From assembly GCA_013400155.1 (NCBI GenBank), contig VXBM01000774.1, forward strand, positions 167,912 through 231,911: 64,000 nucleotides of DNA. The letters are read 5' to 3'. The stretch is from Helopsaltes ochotensis. Lineage: Eukaryota; Chordata; Aves; Passeriformes; Locustellidae. Positions within the stretch are counted from its first letter, which is position 1, and each line of letters opens with the position of its first letter. This document shows, in pieces, positions 11,791 to 23,543 of this stretch. A program made the position numbers and the translations under genes. The notes under the pieces are model-generated. The model had not been told where the DNA came from. It saw only the letters and a list, made by a program, of their open reading frames with translations, and searched no databases.

Positions 11791-14700
11791 CAGGTGTTGG
11801 TGGATGACATTTTTCTGCCCACTGGAAGCAGCAGCTTTCTCCTTGACTCTCTACAACAGCTGTAGAACAATATAAACTCCTTGTCTTTCCGCAAGGAAAG
11901 GCAGGACCATGACAGCACACAAAACTCTCACTTTGGAGCTCCCAGGAAAGGGCTGACATTCCCTCCCATAGTTAACACATCACTGGTCCTGGGGAATTTA
12001 TCTCCTGTGATTGGTGCTCACCTGTGGGAGGAAGGCTCAAAGCTCAGGCAGGGTGTGGGGTACCTTGAGCAGCCTCCATGTCTTGCAGGGCTTTCAGAGC
12101 CAGGGCAGACCCGAGGCAGCTGTAAATGGGCTCTGGAGCACAGAGAGCAGTGCTTTATAGCTGGTGCCTCTTTTGGGGACTTGCAGACTGCTCCTGAGGG
12201 GTCTCTAAAAGTTAACAGGGAAAATGGTCAGAAGGCTGAGATGGGCTCTGCAGGGGTCCAGGCTGGTGCTGGAATATTCACGGGATTTCTGCATGTCTGG
12301 CATGGCTCTCTCAGGAAAATGATCTGCTCCTGCAGTGCAGGCCCTGAACTTATCTGTGTTCATAAAAAACTGTTTTTTGGTGCAGGTGAATGAAGCCTGG
12401 TGTGAACTTTGGCATGACCAAGTTCTCCATGCACAACCATGTGTCTGATATGTCAGAGTCTTGTGTTAAATGAGCAAGAAGTTGCACTGTGACAATGTGA
12501 GGTCGTTGTTTTTAATCTTATTTCCAAAAGGGAGAGAAAGATTAATGCAGCCATGCTCTGTGTGACTGTTTGGGTATGTGGGTCCCTGCCTCTGATTTTT
12601 GCCCCCATCACTCTCTATCCACAGCCTAGTTTCAGTCACATCTGAGAGAATCTCAAAAATATTCAGTTTCAACAATTTTTATGCAAATAGATGGCCAAGT
12701 TTTAGAGAGAGTTCTAATTCCTCCTCCCAGCACAGGGAAAGCTAAGCTCAGCTTTAACTAGACTAGAAGATGGCAGAGAGCAGGAAAGCAGGAAAAGGTT
12801 AGAACATGCTGTAATCTAAGTGGATACCAGAGAATCCACCCTTCAATTAGAGATAATTTTATGTGGCTTTTCTTGTGTTCAGCACTGTGGGTGATAATTT
12901 ATCAAAATAATCTCTGCCCTCTTCTGACTGACACATTTTGATACCACATTCCTTATAAAATAACAAATACAATTTGTACTTTTCCTTTCTCTTTTAAAGA
13001 TGGCAGAGGTGCCAACAGTCCCTTCTCCAGACAGAAACCTAGGAATAGGATATTAACCCAGTGCCTTCAACAAGGCAAGAAGGATTTAACACACCTGTTA
13101 TGACTGTGGTCACCCTGGATCTTTTCCTTGTCTCCTGCACTGTGGAGCTGGGGCACATGGCACAGGCAAAATGCAAACTTTGATGGGCCTCTAACCTTGT
13201 CAGATGTGTATTAGCACTCTCAGCTGCATAAACCTTAGTGTGGTTGTTGTAGCTTTGCCTAATCCTGCATCCTTTTCTTTCCTCTTTGTCACTACCACCA
13301 CCCGCTCCAAAAGCTGCACACTGGGTGAAGCCTTTCCAGGGCTCCGTGCTGGATCACCCAATGGTCACATGGGACATCCCAAAAAATCAGGAAAACACTT
13401 CTTGCTCCCCGGGGTTGCTTTTTTCCCAATTAGATCTCAGCTGCAAAGAGAAGAGCTGCTTCTGAGCTTGGATTGTGCCTATCATGGTAAAAAGCTGGGT
13501 TGCTATCACTGCTTGTGCAGGATGACTGATGTGAATGTGCTTTTCTTGAGCTGCCTGGTGGGTCCACATTTCAGCTTTGTTCAGTAAAGCACTTAAGCAT
13601 GTGCTTAACATTAAGTGTGCTGCTGACTGGAGGGCTTGGACAATAAATATGCTACTGGAAAAGTCTCTGGACCATACATTTATTAGTCTGCCTAAAAGCC
13701 CTGTTATTTCTTCTTCACTTCTGAAGTAAATCACGTCTTTCAAAAGCCACAGTTGTGGGTAAATGCCTGATTTTGATAGGCGTTGCATATTGCAGCTATT
13801 GCTGATTTTAAATCAACTTATAGATGCTCAGTGCATCCGCAAATGAGACCCAGCTTGGCTCCTTTCAGTGGTTTGGTGTTTTTTGAGAAATCTGTCTTTG
13901 AACTACCCATCTGCAGGCTTTTGCTTTTGACTGTCTGTGTGGCCATCCTGCAATTACCTGTGGGTTTATGATCCTTCTCTAGAGAATGAGTTGGTTGAAC
14001 GATAAAGATGGGGGTGATAAACTGGGGCAGGGTATGATATCAGTTACAAGTGTCACGTGAGTGTGCCTCCAGATTTACACTGCTGCAGCTTTGCTCTGGA
14101 TTGGGCTCCAAGATTTGCCAGAAATGGCCTTTTCAACAATTTTGGAGCTACGTCTGCTGAATAAAAATGTGCCATCGAGGCTTGAGGGCCTTTGCGACCG
14201 CAGAGGAGACAGACTGGAGTGTGCAACTCATTGGCAAAGTCAGTGTAACGTAAATCTGTGGGAGTGGGAGGAAGAAACTAAACCATGTTTTTAAAGGGTT
14301 TATGGCTGGCAATTTATTTCCTTAACCCCTTGTTCAGAGCTGGGCAACAGTAAACAGTGAAATTTAGTCTCATAGTTGCCTCTGAAATGAATTGACCATG
14401 CAAAGAAAGGCTGTAACTCCCCAAGGCAGCAACAGATTTTGAGAACCTGCTTGAAATGCTCTGAAATGTTTGGGGAAGTTGAGGTATATGCTTAAGCCTT
14501 TTTGAAAAACTGGACTTCTATGAGGTAGAGGAAGAACAGATCTCCAAATCATTGTTTGCTTGTTCATAAATCCCATCTCTGATTATTCCCGTGCAGGGTC
14601 ACGTGTTCAGTTCTGTGAAAGCCCCAGTAAATAAACAAGTAGAGATGAATTCAGGAGCTGAAGTGAGCACAGGCAAGTCAATGGTGCTGCTCAAATCTAA

Positions 14701-15814
14701 AGTCAGTGCAGAGCTGGGCCTTAAATCTGCTATTTTTAGCAGTCAGCAGTGCAAGAGCACAATCAGTCTATATTTACATCAGATAATATTTGTGTTTACT
14801 ATGTAATTACATCGACCCTTTTTACACATATAATTAACAGTTTGCCATCGCATCCCGCTGGGTTGACATCTGTAAGATTCAAAAAGGGTTCAAGATCTCC
14901 AAAGAGTGTTTTTGTTTCAGGTTAAACGTGGTCTGATTGTCTAAATTAAAGACATGTCAAACCACATGAAAAGTTCAGGACAGAAGGTAACCACACAGGA
15001 CGTGGCATGTGGGCCAGGTAATCATAGTGGTGGAAAGAACGGCCACACTTGTGAGGAGCCTCCCCTCTACAGGCTTTGGAAAAAAAAAAAAAAACAACCA
15101 ACAAAAAAGCTCCTTTTTTGTTTTTAGTAGGAAATAAAAATTAGCAAATGCAACCCCTGGCTGCAAGGAAGCCCAAATAAAGCAAACCAGATGTTCATTA
15201 GCTAATCACTTGCAATTTTTTCCCCCTCTTGTTCTTCATGGAGGAAAAGAAAATTGAGCATGTGGGAACTTGCCTGTTGAGAAAACATTTGGATCTTCAG
15301 TCATTTATCTGTTTCACCTCTGACTCGGTTCAGGCCCCCGTTAAAAGGCAGGCAGGGTGCTATCAGAGAGAAAGGTCAGCGGGGATCACTGCAGATGCTT
15401 TTCAGCTGGGGCGACCCTCGAGGCGATCCCGGCTTTTGCGGGCGCGGAGAGTCGGCTCAAAACAAAACAGCAAACCAAGCACAAGCCCAGCGAGGGCGGC
15501 GGGGCTTTGAACTCCATCACTCGTGTTTGCCTTATTCCTGAATTGCAGTGTCATTTCTGTACAGTGCTCGTTATAATCACAGCCATCCATCAGGAAGTGT
15601 GTTTATTACACCGAATACCAACGAATCCTGAATGGCGAGCTGCTTATTTCCCAGTGTTATCAAAGGAAAGCAACATAACCTTTATTCCCTTTGGATTGAT
15701 GTCATTTTATTCTCCCAGCATAATATGAGACAGAAATAGGCACAAGATCGTACTGCAGTTGGTGGATGTTATCAATAATAGATTACTAATACAGAAAGCC
15801 ATCCATGTGCATAA
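11791..15814. other. intergenic DNA, no gene recognised
   Basis: A 170-codon open frame near 11881-12393 has no domain-like features and begins inside anonymous sequence. A palindromic-repeat half copy is at 13575-13622 and an A15 run near 15080. The interval 15180-15730 stands out: a small CpG cluster flanked by unique AT-rich DNA. Confidence 0.45.
13575..13622. repeat. half copy of the palindromic AAGCATGTGCTTAA repeat
   Basis: TAAAGCACTTAAGCATGTGC followed by TTAACATTAAGTGTGC matches one arm of the element seen complete at 34823-34950. The core TTAAGCATGTGCTTAA is itself nearly palindromic. Confidence 0.6.
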
Positions 15815-15925
15815 GAATCATAGAATCATTAAGGTTGGAAAAGCCCTCTGGGATCACCAATCCCAACTCAACCCAGCACCACCACCACATTCACCACTAA
15901 ACCATGTCCCCCAGCCTCTCTGGAA
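15815..15925 (-). mobile_element. CR1 3' fragment
   Basis: AATCATAGAATCATTAAGG, then TTGGAAAAGCCCTCTGGGATC and CCCAACTCAACCCAGCACC, is the complement of a CR1 tail. It belongs to the same subfamily type as the copy at 2571. Confidence 0.92.
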
Positions 15926-16339
15926 CAGTGTTATTCCATTAGGAAAGATTACAGTAACTCAGTACCTGTTTCATGCTTTAACAACATTAATTTAACAGTG
16001 TTAATTTTAATGCACGATGGCCTAACAGCTTTTAGGAACCTGACACTGCTCAGTAAGTTGGGCAGGTGTAAGATCTCACCTACCAGAAAGCAGAGCCATC
16101 CTCATTGTGTCTTGGTTGTCATATGACAATTTGCTCACTACAGAATCTTAGAATGGTTTGGCCTTTCACCTTCCATTAGACCAGGCCCCATTTGAGCTGT
16201 TTTTACTTGGGAGAGTTGGTCTGGGAGAGTTCCAACAATCTTTCTCTGCAAAGGCGAGGCTTTATTTGGATGAAGAACCTTTTCCTAACAGTTTGATCTT
16301 GCACTGTTTACATGATTAACACATGAACTGAAGATTGAA
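15926..16339. other. intergenic DNA between two CR1 copies
   Basis: Nothing recognised apart from a ~28-base CR1-tail-like scrap at 16138-16166. Confidence 0.45.
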
Positions 16340-17252
16340 CAAGGATTGCTCAGATGAACTCACTGAGTGACAACAAGTAGCATGGGAAAGTGTCTGGCTG
16401 GGTATGAGTGGAGCTCTACAAGGATTTTTCTTGGGGATGAATCGTATTTAATATTTTCATGAATGACCTTGGCACAAAACACAGCATGTTGCTGAAGTCT
16501 GCTGATGACACAGACTTGGGAGACGTACCATGCAGAGAGAACTGGATGACCTTGAAGACTTGAATAATAGCAAAGAGATGAAATCCAGTACTGAAAATGC
16601 CAAGTCGCGAGTTTAGGGAGCAGTAAGAATTTCCACTATAGACACTCGCCATCTGTAGATGACAAAGGAGAAAAACATGTGGATAATTTATGGGACAGGC
16701 TCTGAAAAGGGAATGCACACCCTCATATATCCCAGGAGGAGTTTCTTTCAGGAGAAGGTAAATATGCCGGAACTATGGCATCCTACAGATCATTCTGGTC
16801 CCCATGTTCCTGAAATAGGAGTTTGACCTGGGCTGCTTACAGAAGATACAGAAGATGTTGGAAGGGAAGAGCTTGTCTTTTGGGAGAGGAATGAAAGCGA
16901 GAAAATTTTAACTTAGAAAGTGAAAGCTGAGAGGAGGAGTGATGGTTGTACATCTAAACATCAGGACGGTAAACATCAGGGAGGAAAATAAGCCATGTAA
17001 GGTAAAGGCTAAATAAATACAAATTTTAGATTGGATGTCAGGAAAAAATTTCTTCACAGAAAGGGTAATCAGACTCTGGCACAGCTGCCCAGGGCAGTGG
17101 TGGACTCCCCATCCCTGGATGGATTTAACAGCCACGTGGATGTTGGGCCACAGGTTAGTGTTGGCCTTTGCAGTGCTGAGGGAATGGTTGGGCTTGATCA
17201 TCTTAGAAGGCTTTTCCAACCCAGCTGATCCTATTCTATGATTTTATGATTA
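16340..17252 (+). mobile_element. old CR1 LINE, end of the reverse transcriptase region to 3' tail
   Basis: This is the longest CR1 copy in the window. Its left part reads like the end of the reverse-transcriptase frame (GTGGAGCTCTACAAGG, ATATTTTCATGAATGACCTT, then TCTGCTGATGACACAGAC), broken by many indels and stops. The right part is the 3' UTR (TTGGATGTCAGGAAAAAATT, GGGCAGTGGTGGACTCCCC) and the tail ends in TATTCTATGATTTTATGATT. The frame is dead. Confidence 0.85.
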
Positions 17253-20200
17253 CATTGGTTTGAGTACACTGGGTTCAAATCAGAGGGAGGTTTGTGACTT
17301 AAGAGAAGCTTACAAGAATAAGCTTGACATGTTTGTGGAAAGGATTATAACACTTGGGCTTCGAGAGTACGGACTTTGGAGGTGGTTTCCTGGGAGTGGT
17401 CATATCAGAAGTCTTTTTGTGGCTAATGATTTCCTTACCTGGACCTTGTTTCCAAGGGGGGCTTAGCAGCATATGTGGTAGGGGCAGGAGGCCAGTCATG
17501 CCTCTGGGTGCTTTAGTATTTACTTGGGTTTGTATAGTTAGAGGTTGGTGGGAATCAGATGTTTTATGTTTGGCCTCCCTTAGCATGTATGTGATTAATC
17601 TGGTTCAGTTAATGGACACTGCACTCCATCCTGTGGTTTCTGTGTGTTGATTCTGAGTGTGGTGTGTATCTTTTGGGTGTTTGAGTTGGTTTATGTTTCT
17701 GGGTGTCTACATGACCTGATTAATACTCCCAGGTTAATGCAAATGCAAACAGAGACCACAAAGGAAGGCCTGGCCAAAAACTGCATATTGAACAGCACGT
17801 GATTGGCTATCAGTTCATCAGATACATAGGAAATGGAATATATTAACCCACTGTTGTTATCCTTGACATTGGTGGTTAAAAATCAAGTATTTAGGTCTTG
17901 AGCAGCAGTAATGGATAAATAACAGCAATTATTCTCAGCTGCAAGGCAAAACCAACTCCTTGTCTTTGTTGTATCCCTTGTACCCCCAAAACAAGCTTTC
18001 CACAGGGCTCAGAGGGATCTTCCATCCTTGCTTTACTTGTAGCCATTTCTAGTCCAGAGCTGAGAACTCCACCTTAAACAAACCCGTCTATCCTCAAAAC
18101 TGAGTTTCTCAAGGCAGGTCAAAAAACCCCATGTGCTGTTCCAAAAACAAACAGAAAGAGAAGCAGAGAGAGATGTCAGTGAAATCCAGACTCTGGAGGA
18201 GCCAGCAGGAATGTCTCCAACCACTCCTACAGAATTTCACAGGTGGTTTTGAAGAGTTGGCTGTTGACTTCAAAAGAGAGGAAAATCTGAAATGAGAAGT
18301 TAGAAATGGTTTTGGAATAGGAGATTTCTGTCCCTGCAGGTAGCCTGATGCACTGACCCCACGCAGCCTCAGCAGGTGCTGGACACAGAAACCTCTGCCT
18401 GGCAAGGGGGGCTCGTTTCTCTGCTGTGACCACACAAATGGCCGTGAATGCCTGTGAGACAGGAGGGTGCTGATTCCATTGATTCCAGTGGCTCCTTCAG
18501 GGTTAAAGTTAAGCGTGTGCTTAAGGGCATTGCTGGATCAGAGCCAGCCTAATCTGCCTTGCTAGATGCTGGCCCAAAGCAATTCCCAAAAACTCTTTTC
18601 TTCCCATCAGCCAACCCCTTGATTTGCAGACTCTCAACTCCCCCGCGCTGCTTATGCTGGATGTTATTTTCTGGTACCTGCAACGCTGTGATTGGGAATT
18701 TGTGTAAATTCTGTTCCAATGTTTCACTTTTGGAGTCTTCCCCTGTGAAGATTTCTTTAGCATAGCCCAGCACATCTGGCCACTTTTAATCACCCTTGGG
18801 AGGGCATGTCAGTTTAACACTCAAGTATCTCGTCCTTTGCTTTGCTAACTGAAGTGTTCATCGCCACGAAAAAAAAAAAAAAAGGATCTGAAGGGATAGT
18901 TGATGTAAAAAGCAAAATTTGCTTAATGGGAAGTAAGGAAGAAGCCAAAGAAAAGATAAAAAAGGGCTTTTTTGCTTTTTAGCCTGCAGCTTTCCTCTAG
19001 CTGGATCTGACCTAAAGGACAATGACTATTTAGCATCGCTGGAGGGTGGCAAGCACTTTCTTCTGTCAATGACAATTGCCATGATTCAAGGGGCATTCTA
19101 CACTTCCCAGTCATCTGGCATCACCTTCCTTGCAAGGAAGTGAACCCAACCTGCCTGTGAGTGGAGAGAAAGACTTTTTCAGCCCTTCCCTTGCAATCTT
19201 GCCACGAGTGAAGAAGCACCTACATCATCCTCCAGGTGCTCCAGAAGCTGCTATCTAAAAAATGATGCTAATTAAGGAGATACCTGTGGGTCCCTGCTGA
19301 GGGAGAGCTCACAAAGACCAGGTGACTCCACAGGATCAGCTCCTTATTCAGAGGTGGCAGATTTATTCTGTAAAGACCCTCTCCATTGTTGAGAGGTCAC
19401 CACTGCCCTTGAAGAGATTCAGCAGAGGGAAAGCTGTGGTGCTCTGATTCCCTGGCTGAAAAAGGATGTTTCCTACACTTTCTGGGAGGCTTTTGCTGTG
19501 CTAAAGAGACCAGAATTTACTAGGCAGCAGAGAGGGGCAGTGTATCTCCTGCTCCGTTTGCCCAGGGCATATTGGCTTTTCATACAGGTTTTGATTGCAC
19601 CCTTCATTAAAAGAGCCATTTCTCCCTCTAAATTAGGTGGAATCCAGCACTGAAAGAATCCAGCCCAAGTCCCAGTTTATTTCTCCATAAAACATCTGTA
19701 TTGTTCTTCCAGGATGGCTCTGCCAAATGAGTCCTCAATAAACCCAAAACCTGGCAATAGACAAAACGCTAAAAAGCGCCTTTTTAATATGGAAAAGTAT
19801 CCTGCAGTGTTGCAATCTTCCATTGGAGACCACCCCCTGCCCCTGAGAAATGCAGAATAGCACCAGGCCCACAATTTGCCTGGGGTAAAGCAACAGAGCT
19901 GGGTCTGTGCAGATTTGCTCCAGCCAGAGGATCTGCCCTACAGTTTCTTGGAGTTTTTTCCCTTTTGTTTTTTTTCCTAAAGTTCCTTAACTTCCTTTTC
20001 CTCCTTTTTTTTTCACTATTTTTTTTTTCTTGTGGATAGAAGCTTTGAAAGTTCCTTCTTTTATTGTTAACTCATTTGGCAGGAGCAGCCAAGCAACAAA
20101 AGTGTTTTATTTGGAAATAGTTGAGGGGGGAAGTCGACAATGTCCGAGCTCTATTCTGATTGCATGAGCTCTGAGAGGTTTTCACCTCTGCTTCCAGGCT

Positions 20201-23200
20201 GCACCAGGCTGGGATTATCTCATTTGATTTCATTGGATCTGTGTGCTGTTAAGAAGTGGGGAAAATTAAAGGTTAGTGAAGTTTGCCTTTGTGTCACACT
20301 AGAAGCTTTTAGTTATTTAAGTGCAAAGTGTTTGCTCTCTCCTCCTTCTCCGTGGACTGAAATATCACACAATGTTCTACTTTGCTGATTTGAAAGTGAA
20401 ATGTGACTTCTACAGCTTATATATCCCATTGCAGAAGAGATCCTGAGGAAGGAGCACAGGGGAGATGCCTTTATTGGCTAAAGTGGGAAAACTGTAGTGT
20501 GTGAAAAGCACTGAGAGCTGAATCTCCTCCATCTGAACATTGAGCTCAGAAATGCTCTCTCTTTTATGGCCAGCTATAATACCTGCTATGATTTTGATCT
20601 GTGATGTTGTCCATTGATTTCTTTCCAAATCTTCCCCTCCACAAAAATTCCACTCTGCAGAGATTAAAGGCTGCACTCAGGAAAAACTCAAACCAAATGA
20701 GGAACAGTGCATGAATGTGGGCAGATCTTTCCTCTTTTCTTCCATGCTTGAGGCTCCTGTGGATCTGTTGGGATCTGCCCCTCTCTTGTGCAACACTAAA
20801 TGCACATGAGAGCTGAGGTGTGTCAGTCTCTGTGCTCTGCAGGGCCAATCCAAAATAGCTCAGGGCCAGATTTCTAAGAATTCACCACCCACAGTCAGGG
20901 CCAAGTTGGGAAGTCAAGAGTGATCTGAATGTCATGAGTAGGACACGTCTTGTGGCGTGGGGAGGAGCTGTGTAGCTGTGTATGTTTACGTGAGTCTGAA
21001 GTGATTCACTCAAGTCCAGAGAGAGGCCCTCGGTGTTGACACCAAGAGCAGCCTTTTGTGGCCTGGGAGCAGATTTTCAGCCCCTCATTTTCTACCAGGA
21101 TGGTGATGATGAGATTGTGGTGCACATGGGCACGCTGAGCTCTTTGGAAATGCTGGCTGCTCTTTGTGGTGTGTCAGTGGGAATGGGGTTACTGGGGCAG
21201 CTCATCCACTGCTGAAGTGCTGAGCTGTTAAAAAGCCATCCCTGACCCTGATAGCCTCCCTGGGCCGGGATTGGGATATGGAGCCTCTCTGCACCTTCAC
21301 AGCTTCCCCAGCCTGGGAAAACATTTCCTACCTCTCTGGTGAGTTCAAGTGAATTCATTGATGCTTCTAAGACAATGTGATGATAGAAAATGCAGTTTGC
21401 CAGATAAATGCTATTAGTGCCCTGTGGGTGTTTGCTGTTCCAGTGTGCTGTTCCCTGCAGGGACTGACTCATGTCATCCCCACAGAGATGATTAGGGAGC
21501 TGTCACTTGCCTTCCACCACCACCAACCAATACCTGTAATCAGACAGTGCACTTGCCCAATCAATTGTTGGGTTCTCTATAACCTGTGGCTCCCCAGATC
21601 ACAGGTCAGGTCCCCAGAACTGCAAAAACCTTTTAAAAATCATGAGATGGTTTTACTGTGTGAATGCTACTTTTAGCCTTTAGCATGTGTTCAGGCCACC
21701 TCCTGGAAAGTGTTTTAAGACCAGAAAGACCACAGGTTGTTTTTTTTTTATCCCTTAAAGTGGAACCGCTGGATGGAGTGGCACATCAGGAGCTCGGGTT
21801 TCACATAACATCAGGGAAGATGTGCAGTAAAATCACAAGAACCGGCAACAGAGGGTTTTTTCTCTGAAAGGGCCAGCACAGCTTGGTGTTCCTGAGCGCA
21901 GCTTCTTGGCTGGTACAGCTCCAGCTCCACAGATGCCAGGGGAAGGATGCAAATTGATGGTTGCTGAGGACCTGCCACCCTTGGGCTTGGTGCTGGTCAG
22001 TGCTTCAAGGCCCACAGAGAAGCACCAGTTGATGTGGTGCCTTGCTGGAGACAGTGCCAGCAAGGGAGAACAGCATCCCTGGAGAGCTGAGTGATGGAGA
22101 AAGCTGAACCTCCTTTCCTCCTGCTCCTCATTTTAGGGGTGGCTGGTGCACAAAGTCCCATGTCTTCTGTTCAACACCACACTCCAAAAAGGGAGGGAAA
22201 GATTTCAGCATGGAAAGCTGTGCCTTTGCATGAGCTTTTGCCTTCAAACAAGCACAGCCTGTTCCTGCTCCATGGAGTCAGGCTTTCAGGGCATCTGGAA
22301 AAGAAGGCTGGATTTGGAGAAAAGATATCAAGGCTTGCTTTTAGGAGGGGACCTTGAGAGCCTGGGCTTGGGGGATTCTCTCTATATTTTGGGACAGTTC
22401 TGTGCTGCAGAACTGCCTCCTGTCCTTTCCCAGCTGAAATCCCCCATCCCATTGGGGTCAGCCTTCCAGCGCCCATCCAGCCGGCACACACAAAGTGCAG
22501 CTCTTGGAAAAGCGCATATAATTTTAAAGTTGGCCTGAGAAGCCTCCATCTAGTTTTCAGGGTTCCAGAATGTTGTTTTATTAGGATTACAGTCTTGTTC
22601 TTCTTAGGTTTCAGCAGGCGTTTATGACTGTTACAACAGGAATGAAAAGCTGGGGCTGGAATCGGCATCGCGTTCTCCTGCCAGGCGCAGGGTTCACGGT
22701 GGAGGCCAGACATATGTCTTTCTCCCACAGATGCTACTTTTTTTTATTTTTTCTTTTCTGGATGGGGAGGTGAGTTCTATCCTCTCCCTGGAAGAGAGGG
22801 CTGGCAGCAGCTCTGAGCACAGACACGGTGGGGGCTGCACGGGCTGCGGGGGGGGCCCATCTGCTGGAGGTAATTGCCCTGTAGCTTCACATCATTCCTC
22901 CCTGCCCTTTGTGATGAGCAGAGAGCAGGCCTGGCGGGTCTGCAGGGAAGGTCATGTTTGTGCAGGATGCTGTGCTCTTCCTGGCCCCATTCTCTCGTGC
23001 CCCATGGACGCATTTCCCTGGATGGTCAGAGGTAAGCCGAGGGGATTGGTGAGGGAGAAGAGCACTCCAGGGTCAAAACCATCTGTGGCTACAGATATTT
23101 CTCTCTCCTTTTTTTTCCAGCCTGCTTTCTCCCGGCCCAATACCATTCATCTATGTGTATTTCTCTCTGTGTGGGTTAAAATATCTCCTCAAGGACTCCT

Positions 23201-23311
23201 GAGCCAGAGAGGAGATCCCTGTCTCTGCAGAGCCCACACTATGTATATGTGAGAGGCGGGAGCATGAAGGTGAGGGTAAAGGCAGCCCTCAGCATCTATC
23301 ACAAGTGCCAT
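17253..23311. other. intergenic DNA, no gene recognised
   Basis: Repeat-poor sequence with a GT-biased segment at 17500-17720, an A16 run near 18868, T-rich runs at 19960-20030 and a palindromic-repeat half copy at 18466-18556. Open frames at 22146-22728 on both strands are unsupported by domains or splice sites. Confidence 0.45.
18466..18556. repeat. half copy of the palindromic AAGCATGTGCTTAA repeat
   Basis: The order is CCATTGATTCCAGTGGCTCC, then GGGTTAAAGTTAAGCGTGTG, CTTAAGGGCATTGC and TGGATCAGAGCC. This is the right-hand arm of the element and preserves the CCATTGA centre and GGATCAG end. Confidence 0.65.
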
Positions 23312-23543
23312 CCCAGAATGGTTTGGATTGGAAAGGACCTTAAATCCCATCCATTTCCCATCCCCTGCCACAGTCAGGGACACCTTCCACTATCCCAGAT
23401 TGCTCCAAGCCGTGTTCAGCCTGGCCTTGGACACTTCCAGGGATCCAGGGGCAGCCACAGCTTCCCTGGGCAACCTGTGCCAGGGCCTCCCACCCTCACA
23501 GGGAAGAATTTCTGCCCGATATCTAATCTAAATGTAGCCTTTT
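23312..23543 (-). mobile_element. CR1 3' fragment (about 230 bases)
   Basis: CCCAGAATGGTTTGGATTGG, then AGGGACACCTTCCACTATCC, TTCCAGGGATCCAGGGGC and CCTCACAGGGAAGAATTTC follow the usual antisense CR1 order. This is one of the better preserved copies. Confidence 0.95.

Noticed and set aside
11881..12393. 170-codon frame on the + strand
   Set aside because: Amino-acid pattern looks random and no gene structure is visible around it.
16138..16166. CR1-tail-like CAGAATCTTAGAATGGTTTG
   Set aside because: Too short to list as an element and the following sequence does not continue as CR1.
17253..17720. GT-biased segment suspected to be an LTR or other transposon
   Set aside because: No TG...CA ends, target duplication, poly(A) signal order or coding relic could be found.
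22171..22728. 185-codon frame on the - strand, overlapping a + strand frame
   Set aside because: Both strands are open by chance; neither shows family features.
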